A stretch of DNA of 64,000 bases from the NCBI GenBank assembly GCA_025766275.1, contig JAFKAC010000018.1, forward strand, positions 744,001 through 808,000. Direction: 5' to 3'. Source of the DNA: Lactarius indigo (taxonomy: Eukaryota > Basidiomycota > Agaricomycetes > Russulales > Russulaceae). Shown piece after piece: positions 9,430 through 19,402 of this stretch (the stretch's first letter is position 1; every line of letters begins with the position of its first letter). A program made the translations under genes and the position numbers. The notes under the pieces are model-generated. The model was not told the DNA's origin. It saw nothing but the letters and a program-made list of their open reading frames with translations, and did not search any database.

Positions 9430-10455
9430 GTGCCCCCAGAACGACTTACTGAAGGGCAAAGACTAGCGTTAGCCCAAGCTAACTTCGAGACTCACAGACA
9501 AAGACAACTCGAACGATACTACCCCCCTTCCTCTCTTAGCGACTTATCTACCGACCACTCTATTGATTGTTGGACAGACCCCCCTCTAGTTCTCTCGAAA
9601 TTTCACAACAACTTTGCCTTTGGAGACACTGACTCCGAAGAACTGCACGAGGCTTTCCTAGACACCCTACCCCTTCTAGTCGACGACGCCAACGAGCAAC
9701 TCTTGTATTGGCACCTCTCAGGAAGTGTCAATAACAACAACAGACCAGCAGATCAATACCTAGTCTGGACCAAGAGCGACTATCTCTGGTTCATCACCAT
9801 TCCCCCCTGACGAAGCCAAATCATCAGCAATATCCAGGCCGGATATTCAGAATTCTACACCAATCGAGTCCTCCTAACATACAGAGAATTACAAATCGGA
9901 TTTCACGAACTACGAGTCGTCCAGGTCGGCGCCTCCCCACCTCGTCTAGTCATAGTAGAAGGAAGAGAATTAACTTACACCTTTGCCACTGGGACCTGGG
10001 AAACTACCTTCACCAACCCTGACCACAATCGAGTTAACCCTCGAACCTTCCTTGAACCCCCTAGTACCCCAGAAGACCCTGAGCTAATAGAGCTCCTGCT
10101 AGCAAGAAGAAGACAACCTCTACGCCATCGTCGCCCCTCCCTACTCGACCGACTAACAGCCCTTGAGCTTCCCCCCAGTGACTCCACCAGTGACCCTGAA
10201 TCCCTCGCCACACCAGACGAAGACGTCTCTGTCTGAGACCGTGACGACTCTCTCCATAACGGAGACACTGACGAAGAAGGTGCAACAGTAGTGGATACTT
10301 GGAATAACCCAGTTAACACCAACCCTTGTTGGTGTTCAAACGAAGTCTGCACTTGTGGATTTAGACCAGTTACTCCCCCTACCCCTCCTAACGTCGTATT
10401 GTGGGCCCCCGGACTTAATTACTTACCGTACCGAGGAAGCGTAGACGATTTTTAG
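9430..10455 (+). pseudogene. Extra ORF b of element B, two internal TGA codons
   Basis: One frame of about 340 codons, the same frame as gag, runs from 9430 to TAG at 10453. It is broken only by TGA at 9808-9810 and 10234-10236. It starts at a GTG; no ATG is available. The product is acidic, with a Trp/Tyr-rich central part, an Arg-rich stretch and a small Cys cluster (CWCSNEVCTCG) near the end. No family recognised. Either a once intact reading frame hit by C-to-T change at two CGA codons, or a frame read with stop suppression. A poly-T run and an A/T-rich 139-bp spacer separate it from ORF a. Confidence 0.45.
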
Positions 10456-10494
10456 AAATTTTGTCGGGACCTACTTTTGCTGAAAAAGTGTTAA

Positions 10495-11196
10495 GTCGCA
10501 ACTTTAAGCGAAAACCCGAGAAAATTACACCTGTCAAACATCAACCTGGAACCCATCACAAATTGGGCAGTCACCCTGGCATCCTCTCAACGCACTACAA
10601 GAAGGCGTCACCACCGTCCCCAAGTAGACACCCGTCCTCTTACCTCTACAAACACTACCCCAGTAATTCCAAGACAAGCAGCTCGTACCCATCGACGAAC
10701 CCCTAGCCAACTCCCTAGTATTAACCAATCCAGCCCACACGAACCCGTCTTCCCTAGTATCCAAGACACCCCTAGACAACACACCACTAGCAGTGACGAA
10801 GCACAGTACCTCGAAACCCAACCAAGAGAAATCTACTGTCACCTTCCAGAAGCAATCCTCGTAACCAAAAGTTTACCCACACGAACCCCCAGAGAACTCG
10901 ACGTTTTCAAGCGCCACTGTACCCTCCTCTATCAAAACCGACACACCAACGAAACCTTGTTCTTCGCCCAACCCCTCACTAGGGCGACTGAAATCACCAC
11001 CAGCCCCTTATATTTCCAAGACTTCTTGTGGAGAAGTAAAACCATCCTAACCCATTTTGGTATTTGGGAGGAATACCACTGGATCCGCCGACGACAAAGA
11101 ACCAACCACCCAGACCACGCCATCTTACTCCCTGCCTATAAAGTTTATTACCCTTGGAACATAGACAGTTGGACTGTCACCCGCCTGCAGAATTAG
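10495..11196 (+). CDS. Extra ORF c of element B, unknown protein just before gag
   Basis: Open from 10495 to TAG at 11194-11196 (234 codons), again in the gag frame, and ending three bases before the gag ATG. No ATG start in its first half. The N-terminal half is rich in Thr, Pro and Arg; the C-terminal half looks globular (ELDVFKRHCTLLY, ILTHFGIWEEYHW). No family recognised. With ORF b and gag it could once have formed a single long polyprotein, since all three share a frame and are separated only by stops. Confidence 0.45.
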   Translation, partial: VATLSENPRKLHLSNINLEPITNWAVTLASSQRTTRRRHHRPQVDTRPLTSTNTTPVIPRQAARTHRRTPSQLPSINQSSPHEPVFPSIQDTPRQHTTSSDEAQYLETQPREIYCHLPEAILVTKSLPTRTPRELDVFKRHCTLLYQNRHTNETLFFAQPLTRATEITTSPLYFQDFLWRSKTILTHFGIWEEYHWIRRRQRTNHPDHAILLPAYKVYYPWNIDSWTVTRLQN

Positions 11197-11199
11197 TGT

Positions 11200-12750
11200 A
11201 TGAATACACAACGACCTCTTACACCAGAAGAAAAAGCCCACGTTCCAGTATACTTCTTCGACCCCTATTTTTCCCTTACCGACAACCTTTACTACGCCAA
11301 GTGGAAAGAAGAAGACATATCCAGCCCTACAGGAAAACACCCGTGGACAATAGTTGCTACCCAACATCAAATTGTTTTCCAGGACCTCAAAGAAGCCTTT
11401 CCAGGTATCGAAAAGGTTGGAAACGTAAACTACAACGCCCTACACGCCATCTTCAAAGGAAAGAACGTCCGTTGGAACTTTGTAACCGAGCAGTGGATCT
11501 ACCTAAACAACAAACCGGTCCACTTCAATACACCTAGTGAATCTGACGATTCGAAAAGTGATACGGAAGAAGTATCACAAATCCTTGATACTACTACAAA
11601 GAAACTTTCTGGTCTACTCTCCCAAGTAACCTCCCGACCCTCGACGCCCCAGACTTCCCCTAGTACCTCCGGCCCAAGTCACTTCCCTACAACAGTTCCA
11701 CCATATCGACTTCCGTCACCACCCCTAACTGTTCAAGCCTCTTCCTCGGCACCCCCCTTATCCGTCCCCCCTGTACCCACCGCAATGGCAGCCCCTGCAC
11801 CTGCAAAAATCTTAGGCGCAGCGCCCGAGCCCTTTGATGGCAAACCCAACCATGCTGAAGCTTTTTGGAACAACCTAGCCAACTACTTCCATCTAAACCA
11901 AGATATCTTTAATACAGAAGATAAAAAGATATCTACTGCTCTCACCTACTTCAAGGTGGGGACCTCAGCCGGAGAATGGGCTCAAGATAGACAAAAGAAA
12001 GCCTTGAACCCAACCGGAGGAGCGGCAATATCCTTTGGCACCTGGGCACAATTCAAAACCGACTTTGATGCACACTTCGTTCCTGGACACACTGCCATGG
12101 AATCCACCAACAAAATGTACTCTCTAAAGATGGGAACCCGACCTTTCAACGAATGGTTCCAAGAATGGTCAACCCATGCTACGCGAAGTGGTGCAAATGA
12201 ACAAACCAAGATGTATGCGTTCCGACAAGCTATCCCAACAGCTCTAAACATGAAGTTGCTTGGCATATCCCCTATCCCTACCACCTTCGACACCCTTGTT
12301 GAGAAAGCAAGAGAATTTGATCGCGCATATCGAATTTATGCTGGTCACGCCATTAACCAGTTCAACAAAACCCATAAGCCCACCACAGGACGAGCCGTCC
12401 TAGCAGAGGACGATAGCGTAAATGTTAACGCCTCCTCATCTCGTACTACCAAACCAAGGGCCAAGCTTACAAAAGAAGAGCGAGAGTATCGCTTCAAGAA
12501 TAAACTCTGCCTGTACTGTGGCAAGCCAGGCCACGTACTTAAAGAGTGTCACGCCAAGACGGCAGCCATGAAGGCCAAAGGAGGCCAATCCAACAACAAC
12601 GCTAGGGCGCGCAGCGCCTTTGTTGATGAATCGAGTCAGGAGGAAGCACCTGCTGACCACCCAGCAAACATTGGAGCGGTATATCGAGAGATACTCCCTT
12701 TCGACCCGGACGCACGTCCGCGTTCGGTGCCTATCAATGAGGATTTTTAG
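11200..12750 (+). CDS. Gag polyprotein of element B
   Basis: 516 codons from ATG 11200 to TAG. N-terminal domain (1-120) with Trp/Tyr-rich blocks, a Ser/Pro linker (about 140-200), a Retrotrans_gag-type capsid domain (about 205-370, including EWFQEWSTHA) and a CCHC knuckle CLYCGKPGHVLKEC (about 440-453). Uninterrupted. Pol overlaps the end in the -1 frame. Confidence 0.92.
   Translation: MNTQRPLTPEEKAHVPVYFFDPYFSLTDNLYYAKWKEEDISSPTGKHPWTIVATQHQIVFQDLKEAFPGIEKVGNVNYNALHAIFKGKNVRWNFVTEQWIYLNNKPVHFNTPSESDDSKSDTEEVSQILDTTTKKLSGLLSQVTSRPSTPQTSPSTSGPSHFPTTVPPYRLPSPPLTVQASSSAPPLSVPPVPTAMAAPAPAKILGAAPEPFDGKPNHAEAFWNNLANYFHLNQDIFNTEDKKISTALTYFKVGTSAGEWAQDRQKKALNPTGGAAISFGTWAQFKTDFDAHFVPGHTAMESTNKMYSLKMGTRPFNEWFQEWSTHATRSGANEQTKMYAFRQAIPTALNMKLLGISPIPTTFDTLVEKAREFDRAYRIYAGHAINQFNKTHKPTTGRAVLAEDDSVNVNASSSRTTKPRAKLTKEEREYRFKNKLCLYCGKPGHVLKECHAKTAAMKAKGGQSNNNARARSAFVDESSQEEAPADHPANIGAVYREILPFDPDARPRSVPINEDF
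12741..12747 (+). promoter_or_regulatory. Putative -1 frameshift heptamer G GAT TTT with stop (gag/pol of B)
   Basis: Gag ends GAT TTT TAG. The pol frame opens only at 12741, so the shift must happen within these ten bases. The heptamer is the same, in the same phase, as in element A. Slippage of Phe-tRNA from TTT to TTT next to a stop codon would give Gag-Pol. Confidence 0.65.
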
Positions 12751-15700
12751 GCTCTTCCATCGTAGCACTGTCGATTGGAAGTATTAGTGCCAGTAGCGTT
12801 GTACACGGCCTTTCCCTACTAGAGACGCTCGGAGCCGAGCATGTACCTGTAGAAACAATTCGGAATAGGAGAGCTCCTTCAATTGTTCTCAGAGTTACAC
12901 TAGTAGGAAAGAAGTCTGGCAAAGAAATCAGTGCCCGTGCCCTGTTGGACAGTGGCGCGGAGGGCATCATCGTGGATGATGGGTTTGCACAAGCAAACAG
13001 CCTAACAATGAGGACACTGATTAAACCCTTACCAGTTCGAAACGTGGATGGGTCTCCCAACAAGACGGGATCTGTTAGATATACTACGATCCAAAGATTA
13101 CGGATCAGGACTTCTGATGACAACTACCACGACGAAACTGTGGAACTCTATGCAACTACTCTAGGGGAGCACGATATAATCTTAGGAACAGATTGGCTCC
13201 AAGCACATAACCCTGAAATTGATTGGCACCAACCAAAAATAGCCTTCACACGATGCCCAAGAACCTGTACCCTGTCCTCCTCAGCAGTTGTTATCTCTTC
13301 AAAAACACCACAAACGCGACATACGACTATTAACATCCTCGAACTTGACCCTGACCAAGAAACCTGTCTCCCCATGAATGAAGAAAGTAAACCCCTGGAA
13401 CCTGCCTTTACCCATGATGCCTACGAACCCTGGCTGTGGATCCACAGCCTCAGCAAGTACGACCACCTTGCAATCCGAGCAAAAATTACCACAAGCACCA
13501 AGATAGCAGCACGCACTGCACCCAAGCCTTCCACCGACCACATTCCAAGTCATTTCCAACGTTACACCAAAGTATTCAGCGAAATCGCATCCCACCGACT
13601 TCCCCAACACCAACCTTGGGATCACGCAATTGATATCAAGCCTGGAGCCACTATGAAGAATTGTGGCATTTATCAACTCACACCAAAGGAATCCGATGCC
13701 CTCAAGGAGTATATCTCTGAACACCTGAAGAAAGGTTACATTCGACCATCTAAATCACCCATGGCTTCCCCCTTCTTTTTTGTCGACAAGAAGGATGGCA
13801 AACTTCGACCTGTGCAAGACTATCGTGCCCTCAATGATATAACCATTAAGAATGCAGCGCCTCTTCCCCTTATCCCTGAACTTATCGACAAACTCCATGG
13901 CGCGCACTACTTCACCAAGCTGGATATTCGCTGGGGTTACAACAATATCCGCATTCGTGAAGGCGACGAATATAAGGCCGCTTTCAAAACATCCTTAGGC
14001 CTCTTCGAGCCAACAGTAATGACTTTTGGCCTCTGCAACGCCCCCGCCACATTTCAAACATTCATGAACCAAATCTTCGAGTCCTTAATTGATGGTGGAC
14101 ATGTAGTCGTCTACCTTGATGATATCTTGATCTTCACGGATAATATCTCCTCACTCACAGCATTGACGCACGATGTGCTTCAACGACTGGAACGTCACGA
14201 CCTCTACCTGAAACCTGAAAAGTGCACCTTTGCGCAAACCTCAGTTGAATACCTTGGAATCGTCATTTCTGATGGCCAAGTTTCTATGGACCCTGCAAAG
14301 GTTGCAGGAATTACTCAATGGCCCACTCCACGCACTGTTAAACAAGTACAGGCTTTCCTGGGCTTTTGCAATTTCTACCGGCGCTTCATTAAAGACTACT
14401 CCACCATTGCCCGCCCATTGTTTGACCTAACCAGAAAAGACGTTCCCTTTTCTTGGGATACTGCGGCGGAAAGCACTTTCCGCACCCTGGTTAGATGCTT
14501 CACCGAGGCTCCTGTCCTTGCCCTGCCCGACCATTCCAAACCTTTCCGCCTCATCACCGACGCTAGCGACTTTGCTACCGGTGCCATTCTTGAACAACCT
14601 GATGCCTTGCAACGATGGCACCCCGTCGCCTTCCTTTCCAAATCCCTCCTTCCTGCCGAACGCCACTATGAGATTTGCGACAAGGAGCTCCTCGCCATCA
14701 TCCATGCCCTGCACGCTTTCCGCCACTACCTGGAAGGACGCGATGACGTTACTGAAATCTGGTCTGACCATGGCAACCTTGTCTATTTTACCATGAAGCA
14801 GAGGCTTTCCCGACGACAGGCCCGTTGGGCCCTTTTCCTCTCTCGCTTCCAGTTCATCATCATCCACAAACCTGGAACGCAGAACAAATCTGATGCACTG
14901 TCTCGGCGTCCAGATCATAAAAAGGGGATAGCGGATGAAGATGAAAAGCGAGTGCTCCTAGACACCAAATATTTTTCCATCAACGCAGTACAACGAACTG
15001 CAGTAACCATTCAAGGAGATACCACCCTCCGCCAACGCATCAAAAACACCCAGACCTACGACAAGGAAGTCAGCATGGCCCTAGAATCCCTTCTGAAAAA
15101 TGGTCCTCGATCCTTAGCTAGAGGACTAGAAGAGTGGAACTTAGAAGATGGCATTATCTTGTTCAAAGGACAAGTCTACGTCCCAAAAGACAACAACCTA
15201 CGAAGGGACATTGTTAAGACATACCACGACCACATCGCCACAGGACACCCTGGACGATGGAAGACCTACGAGTTAATATCCCGAGACTTCTGGTGGCCAG
15301 GCATATCAACCTTTGTCAAAACCTATGTTGATGGTTGCGCCATATGCCAAACCACTAAAATCAAACCACGTACCCAAGTACCCCTACAACCAAATGCAAT
15401 ACCTGAAGAAATATGGGGGACCATCACAATGGACTTTATCACCGACCTTCCCCTATCCCACAACTACGATTCACTATTCGTAGTGGTCGATCGACTCAGC
15501 AAAGCTATAGTCATTTCCCCTTGCAACAAAACCATCACCGCAGATGAAACAGCCCAACTCTACCTTGAAAACGTCTGGAGACATACTGGCCTACCCCGAC
15601 AAGTCATTTCTGACAGAGGCCCCCAATTTGCATCAAAGGTCATGCAGGAAATTTGGAACAAACTTGGAGTCAAATCCACGCTATCTACAGCTTTCCATCC

Positions 15701-16511
15701 ACAAACCGATGGAGAAACTGAACGCGTCAACCAAGAGCTTGAACAATACCTCCGTGTTTTCTGCAACTTCCAACAGGATAACTGGGTAGATCTAATCCCT
15801 TTCATGGAATTTGCACACAATGCCCGACAACATAGCGCAACCCACAAATCACCCTTCGAAGTTTGGTATGGATACAAACCAGAGTTCATTCCCCCTACCC
15901 ACTTCACCACCAAAATACCTACAGCCGAGGAAAGACTAAACGCGCTAAATCAAATCCGCTCCGAAGTTACTGCAGCCCTTAAAGTAGCAGCAGAAGTCAT
16001 GAGAGGATCGAAAACACCCATCCCCTCTCACGAATTCAAGACAGGCGATCTAGTCTGGCTGGAAGGGACCAACATCCATACTACCCACCCCAAAGCTAAA
16101 CTTGCCCCACGACGCCACGGCCCCTTCAAGGTCCTTTCCACCTGGGGGGTCAATTGCAAACTCCAACTTCCAAAGACATGGCGCATTCACCCAGTCTTCC
16201 ACAACTCCTTGATCTCCCCGTACAAAGAAAACACTACACATGGACCCAACTTCACCAGACCACCCCCTGAAATCATCCAAGGGGAAGACGAACACTACGA
16301 GGTGGAAAAGGTCCTGCAATCCAAGGTATCGCCTAACAAGAAGGGCATACTCTACTTGATCAAGTGGAAGGGGTACCCCGACTCTGAAAACTCCTGGCTC
16401 CCCTCCTCCCAAATGACCCATGCGCAAGACCTTGTTAGTCAATTTCACAAGGCCAACCCTGGTGCCCCTAAACCAAAGTCAACTAGTGCTAGTGGAATAG
16501 CACGACGTTAA
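12741..16511 (+). CDS. Pol polyprotein of element B
   Basis: Open from 12741 with no ATG near its start, as expected for a frameshift product. Residues counted from the TTG at 12945: protease DSGAEG (2-7); reverse transcriptase with YLDD (about 390); RNase H; integrase HHCC (about 760-800); DDE as MDFITDLP (about 828), SDRGPQF (about 888) and GETERVN (about 923); chromodomain (about 1115-1170) with YEVEKV and YLIKWKG. All catalytic residues that I can place are present and the frame has no stop, so this is the best candidate for an active element in the window. Element A pol differs clearly in sequence, so A and B are separate families. Confidence 0.96.
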   Translation, partial: GFLGSSIVALSIGSISASSVVHGLSLLETLGAEHVPVETIRNRRAPSIVLRVTLVGKKSGKEISARALLDSGAEGIIVDDGFAQANSLTMRTLIKPLPVRNVDGSPNKTGSVRYTTIQRLRIRTSDDNYHDETVELYATTLGEHDIILGTDWLQAHNPEIDWHQPKIAFTRCPRTCTLSSSAVVISSKTPQTRHTTINILELDPDQETCLPMNEESKPLEPAFTHDAYEPWLWIHSLSKYDHLAIRAKITTSTKIAARTAPKPSTDHIPSHFQRYTKVFSEIASHRLPQHQPWDHAIDIKPGATMKNCGIYQLTPKESDALKEYISEHLKKGYIRPSKSPMASPFFFVDKKDGKLRPVQDYRALNDITIKNAAPLPLIPELIDKLHGAHYFTKLDIRWGYNNIRIREGDEYKAAFKTSLGLFEPTVMTFGLCNAPATFQTFMNQIFESLIDGGHVVVYLDDILIFTDNISSLTALTHDVLQRLERHDLYLKPEKCTFAQTSVEYLGIVISDGQVSMDPAKVAGITQWPTPRTVKQVQAFLGFCNFYRRFIKDYSTIARPLFDLTRKDVPFSWDTAAESTFRTLVRCFTEAPVLALPDHSKPFRLITDASDFATGAILEQPDALQRWHPVAFLSKSLLPAERHYEICDKELLAIIHALHAFRHYLEGRDDVTEIWSDHGNLVYFTMKQRLSRRQARWALFLSRFQFIIIHKPGTQNKSDALSRRPDHKKGIADEDEKRVLLDTKYFSINAVQRTAVTIQGDTTLRQRIKNTQTYDKEVSMALESLLKNGPRSLARGLEEWNLEDGIILFKGQVYVPKDNNLRRDIVKTYHDHIATGHPGRWKTYELISRDFWWPGISTFVKTYVDGCAICQTTKIKPRTQVPLQPNAIPEEIWGTITMDFITDLPLSHNYDSLFVVVDRLSKAIVISPCNKTITADETAQLYLENVWRHTGLPRQVISDRGPQFASKVMQEIWNKLGVKSTLSTAFHPQTDGETERVNQELEQYLRVFCNFQQDNWVDLIPFMEFAHNARQHSATHKSPFEVWYGYKPEFIPPTHFTTKIPTAEERLNALNQIRSEVTAALKVAAEVMRGSKTPIPSHEFKTGDLVWLEGTNIHTTHPKAKLAPRRHGPFKVLSTWGVNCKLQLPKTWRIHPVFHNSLISPYKENTTHGPNFTRPPPEIIQGEDEHYEVEKVLQSKVSPNKKGILYLIKWKGYPDSENSWLPSSQMTHAQDLVSQFHKANPGAPKPKSTSASGIARR

Positions 16512-16522
16512 AAAGGGGATAT
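16511..16522 (+). promoter_or_regulatory. Polypurine tract of element B
   Basis: AAAAGGGGATAT directly before the 3' LTR and just after the pol stop codon. There is no room for a third ORF. Confidence 0.75.
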
Positions 16523-17215
16523 TGTCACGAACCTATAAACCTGGTCGTGACTCAAGGCGCTTAGGACCGGACCGGACTGGACCGGACTTATGTCATCAGC
16601 TTCCTAAAGGGGAAATCCGAAATCGGAGTTTGAATTTCGCTCTCCGACGGTCACGTGATGTATCACGTGATTACTCTGTCTTTCCAAGTCACATGTGTAC
16701 ATGCACGTGTAACAATCAACAATTGATCGTTTATCGATCAACGAAGATAATCAACCAAGTCACAAGGAACACGCGATCTAATCACGGGTTCCGCAGCTGC
16801 TGCGGAATCACGCCACTATGGCGCAATATGGTGTCATCAACTGCAGCGCAGTCGTGCCATGCTTATCCTGTATTCTGATTGGACAGTATTAATAACTTGT
16901 CTCTGGAATGTTCCAATCCGCAGTATTGCGCAGCACTCGTGGACAGGCCCTAAGCCTGCCCTAAACCTACGCACAGACCACCCCCTGTAGTATATAAGCT
17001 AGCGCAATCTATCGGACAGTCCCTCAGACTGTCCACTTGTGACATCTTCCCTCTTGCCTCTTAGTTCCTTCGAGTGCCCCACTTCTGTGTGCCACTATTT
17101 CCTTTGAGCCAAGACGCCTCCTCTTCGCCCCCTCCGTCGTTCTCTCCGTCTCTACCTCGCCCGCCGTCGTCTTCAACCCTACCCCTCGCTGTCGAGTGAC
17201 AGTGAGTTCACCACA
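16523..17215 (+). repeat. 3' LTR of element B
   Basis: 693 bp, TGTCACG to CACCACA, followed by the target duplication AGACT. Confidence 0.96.
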
Positions 17216-17446
17216 AGACTAGACTTCTTGTGTAATACTACACTCGTCTACGCAGAGTCTCCTCGACCCCCAGTGCTTGTCTTCGCTAGGCCTTCGAGTC
17301 TTAGCCCTCCTCTACAGTCCAAGTGACATACGTCCTTGTGGCTCTTGTGCATCATTCTTACTGAAGTCGAGCCCTTGAGCTTTGACTACCGAACAACTGA
17401 CTGACTTAGTACAGGTCGTACGCAACGCCCCCGTAGTGGCGTTACA
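17216..17446 (+). repeat. 3' LTR of element A, second part (R-U5)
   Basis: Begins with the AGACT duplication and continues the LTR broken at 7299. Ends GGCGTTACA at 17446, where the KDZ region begins. Confidence 0.93.
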
Positions 17447-17690
17447 ATTAGGCTGGTGCAAGTTTATCGGCAGCACCTGATTGGGCCATTGTAATTTTAT
17501 CAGTAGCACTTGATTGGGCCACTGCAACTTGATCAGCAGCAACAGGTTTATGGGCAGCAACTGATAGGCCACCGCGAGCTTATCGGCAGCACCTGATTGG
17601 GCCATTGTAAGTTTATCGGCAGAAACTTATTGGGTCACTGCAAGCTTATCGGCAGCACCTGATTGTGTCGCTGAAACATGCTTCCATCTA
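17447..17690. repeat. Short-period repeat array, left edge of the KDZ region
   Basis: About five imperfect units of roughly 42-44 bp sharing TTATCGGCAGCACCTGATTG. Element A inserted into this array, so the true left end of the KDZ region is outside the window. Each unit carries the TCGGCAGC motif found throughout the region. Confidence 0.75.
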
Positions 17691-17813
17691 CCATGCAGGG
17701 AAACGATTCAGAGATACAAAAGCATGTCTCTGAGTTAGAGGAGAACAACTTTAAGGAGGCAGTGTGTAGATCAAAACTAATGCCTAACCAGGGCACTAAA
17801 CCAATGCCTGTAG

Positions 17814-18191
17814 ATGCGCTCTGAATTCTGGAAGGGTGTTTCATTCCTCAGTGAAACAGATTCCGATGCAGGTCGACATCAGAGGGAAATGACAGGGCCC
17901 TCCAACGGAGGTTTCAGTGAGGTCCCAAAAAATGTGGTGCTCTTACAACCTGTGATTCAAAAGCTCATAGATAAGGTGATTTGGAATGTCATCTGATCTG
18001 CCGAAGCTAACACAACACAGGACCCTCCAAAGGGTGTTTCTGTGGAATGGCTTTCAAAAGCCAGATCTAATGCTGGCTTCCTGAAAAAGTGGAAGGTGAT
18101 AAGGAAAGAAAAATTGGAAGACCTTTTGAGTGATTTGGAAAATGAGATGGTTTTGGTAGATGTCTTAGCAGGGGGGGATGGAAAACTGTAG
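17814..18191 (+). CDS. Small hypothetical gene in the KDZ region (plus strand)
   Basis: A two-exon model fits well: 17814-17975, a 45-bp intron with GT...AG and a GCTAAC branch site, then 18021-18191, giving about 110 residues. An upstream open stretch beginning with ATG at 17678 in another frame may be an earlier exon. The product is charged and helical with no domain I recognise (for example KARSNAGFLKKWKVIRKEK). It runs tail to tail with the minus-strand gene ending at 18227. The intron contains TCTGCCGA, a variant of the regional motif. Confidence 0.4.
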
Positions 18192-18226
18192 TTGATTTTC
18201 ATGAAGACATAGAAATATAATTCTCA

Positions 18227-18904
18227 TTAACCCATGTTTTCTTCCAAATGAGAGGCCTCTCCCTCAAGACTCTCAAAACCATTGGAGATCATATCGTAAA
18301 GGGAATTAACCTGGTTCTCAATTTCCTTGACCAGTTCCTGTGCTTCTTTGAATTTCCCTACTATTCTAGCGCGAAGTTGCGTGCTAGCTTCCTGCTACAG
18401 CACTGGTTAATTTGAGGATCAGTAAATGAAACGAGGTACATACCATCTCTAGAGCACGCAGCAACCCCACTACTACCTCCTCACGGACATCGAATGGTTC
18501 TTTCATTGTCTCCCCTTCAAATTTCCACCACTCTGTAAAATTAAATTGAGGAATGCCAGCTGCCTGGAACATTCCCTCTAGCTGCTGGTTTGCTTCGGGA
18601 GCCATATAGGACCCTGGGTTCCTAATGTCTGAAAACCCACGAAAGGCAATCCTGACCGACTCTGGCACTTGAGGGGAGCTGCCGCTAGACGACAGAAGGC
18701 CAATAATCCATACAGCAGCAAGCTAAGTCCAATTTCTGGTGAAAAGATATTCCTAGCACATTGAGTAATGCTTACCACTTCCTTGTGTAAGCTGCCGATA
18801 TAGTTTTTGTCAATATCGGCAGGTTTGAGAAGGATAATGGATATTCTCTGGCCAATGTAGGCGAGTGCAGCGTCTAGTATGGAGGTGCCGATTTCAGTGG
18901 ACAT
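18227..18904 (-). CDS. Small hypothetical gene in the KDZ region (minus strand)
   Basis: Probable exons: 18776-18904 (ATG at 18904, ending before GTAAGC), about 18444-18684 (ending before GTATGT), and 18227-18394 (ending with TAA). The phase across the first intron is not settled. The protein would be about 175-180 residues, mostly helical, with a C-terminal coiled-coil-like stretch (KFKEAQELVKEIENQVNSLY). No family recognised. It lies downstream of the KDZ transposase on the same strand. Two motif copies (18792, 18826) fall in its first exon and one (18679) at the start of the second. Confidence 0.4.
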
Positions 18905-19402
18905 GGTATGCGGATGTGAATTGATGCGCAAATGGAATGGAATCTCTATGCTTAAGAAGCTGCCTTCGGGAGCTGCCGATGAGTGCTGATGATCTTAAGT
19001 GAGTATACGCCCATGCTGCATCATGCACATGACTCCGAGACATCTCCATTTGAAGTTTCTGTTGCTTGTGTGAGGAAATGCCTGTGGCACATGCCTGTCA
19101 CAAGCCCATATATCGGCAGCCCTCCCGCCAGCTATGTGCTAATAGAATGTCGTTAGCAGAGACCCTCCACCGGCAGCCCAAGCCACAAACACCTACCGGT
19201 GACTCATGGCTAGCTGCAGTGAAGCAAAACATCCAATCTGTTTCCCTTTATAGAGATAACTCTGACTTTCCGTTGGAGACTATATAGCAGGCCTAATTGT
19301 AAATGAGGGAATGAAACAGATTTATTTCTAAAGGAATTGTAGTTTTAAGCTCCCACTGACTACCGATAGCTAATCGGCAGCGCTATGCGAAAGTTATTAA
19401 AC

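Larger units (their letters stand above)
7300..17215 (+). mobile_element. Ty3/gypsy chromodomain retrotransposon B, complete, nested in A
   Basis: Full-length, 9916 bp, with TG...CA LTRs of 693 bp and a 5-bp target duplication AGACT at 7295-7299 and 17216-17220. The only LTR difference I saw is c7867 against t17090, a CpG-to-TpG change. Order: LTR, PBS, three extra ORFs, gag, pol with chromodomain, purine tract, LTR. Gag and pol have no stops, so it may still be active. It is longer than a usual fungal Ty3 element because of about 3.2 kb of extra coding sequence before gag. Confidence 0.96.
1..17446 (+). mobile_element. Ty3/gypsy chromodomain retrotransposon A, split by element B
   Basis: Left edge lies outside the window: the sequence opens inside the 5' LTR. 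Order inside is PBS, gag, pol (protease, reverse transcriptase, RNase H, integrase, chromodomain), a third ORF, a purine tract and the 3' LTR. The 3' LTR is interrupted by element B at 7300-17215 and resumes at 17221. The parts of the two LTRs that can be compared (1-231 against 17216-17446) look identical, which means recent insertion. The Tf1/sushi-like group of chromoviruses is the best fit because of the chromodomain and the self-priming site. A target duplication cannot be tested because the left flank is missing. Confidence 0.93.

Noticed and set aside
17447..17690. CRISPR-like direct repeats
   Set aside because: Units are imperfect, spacers are not unique sequences of constant length, no cas genes are present and the context is eukaryotic.
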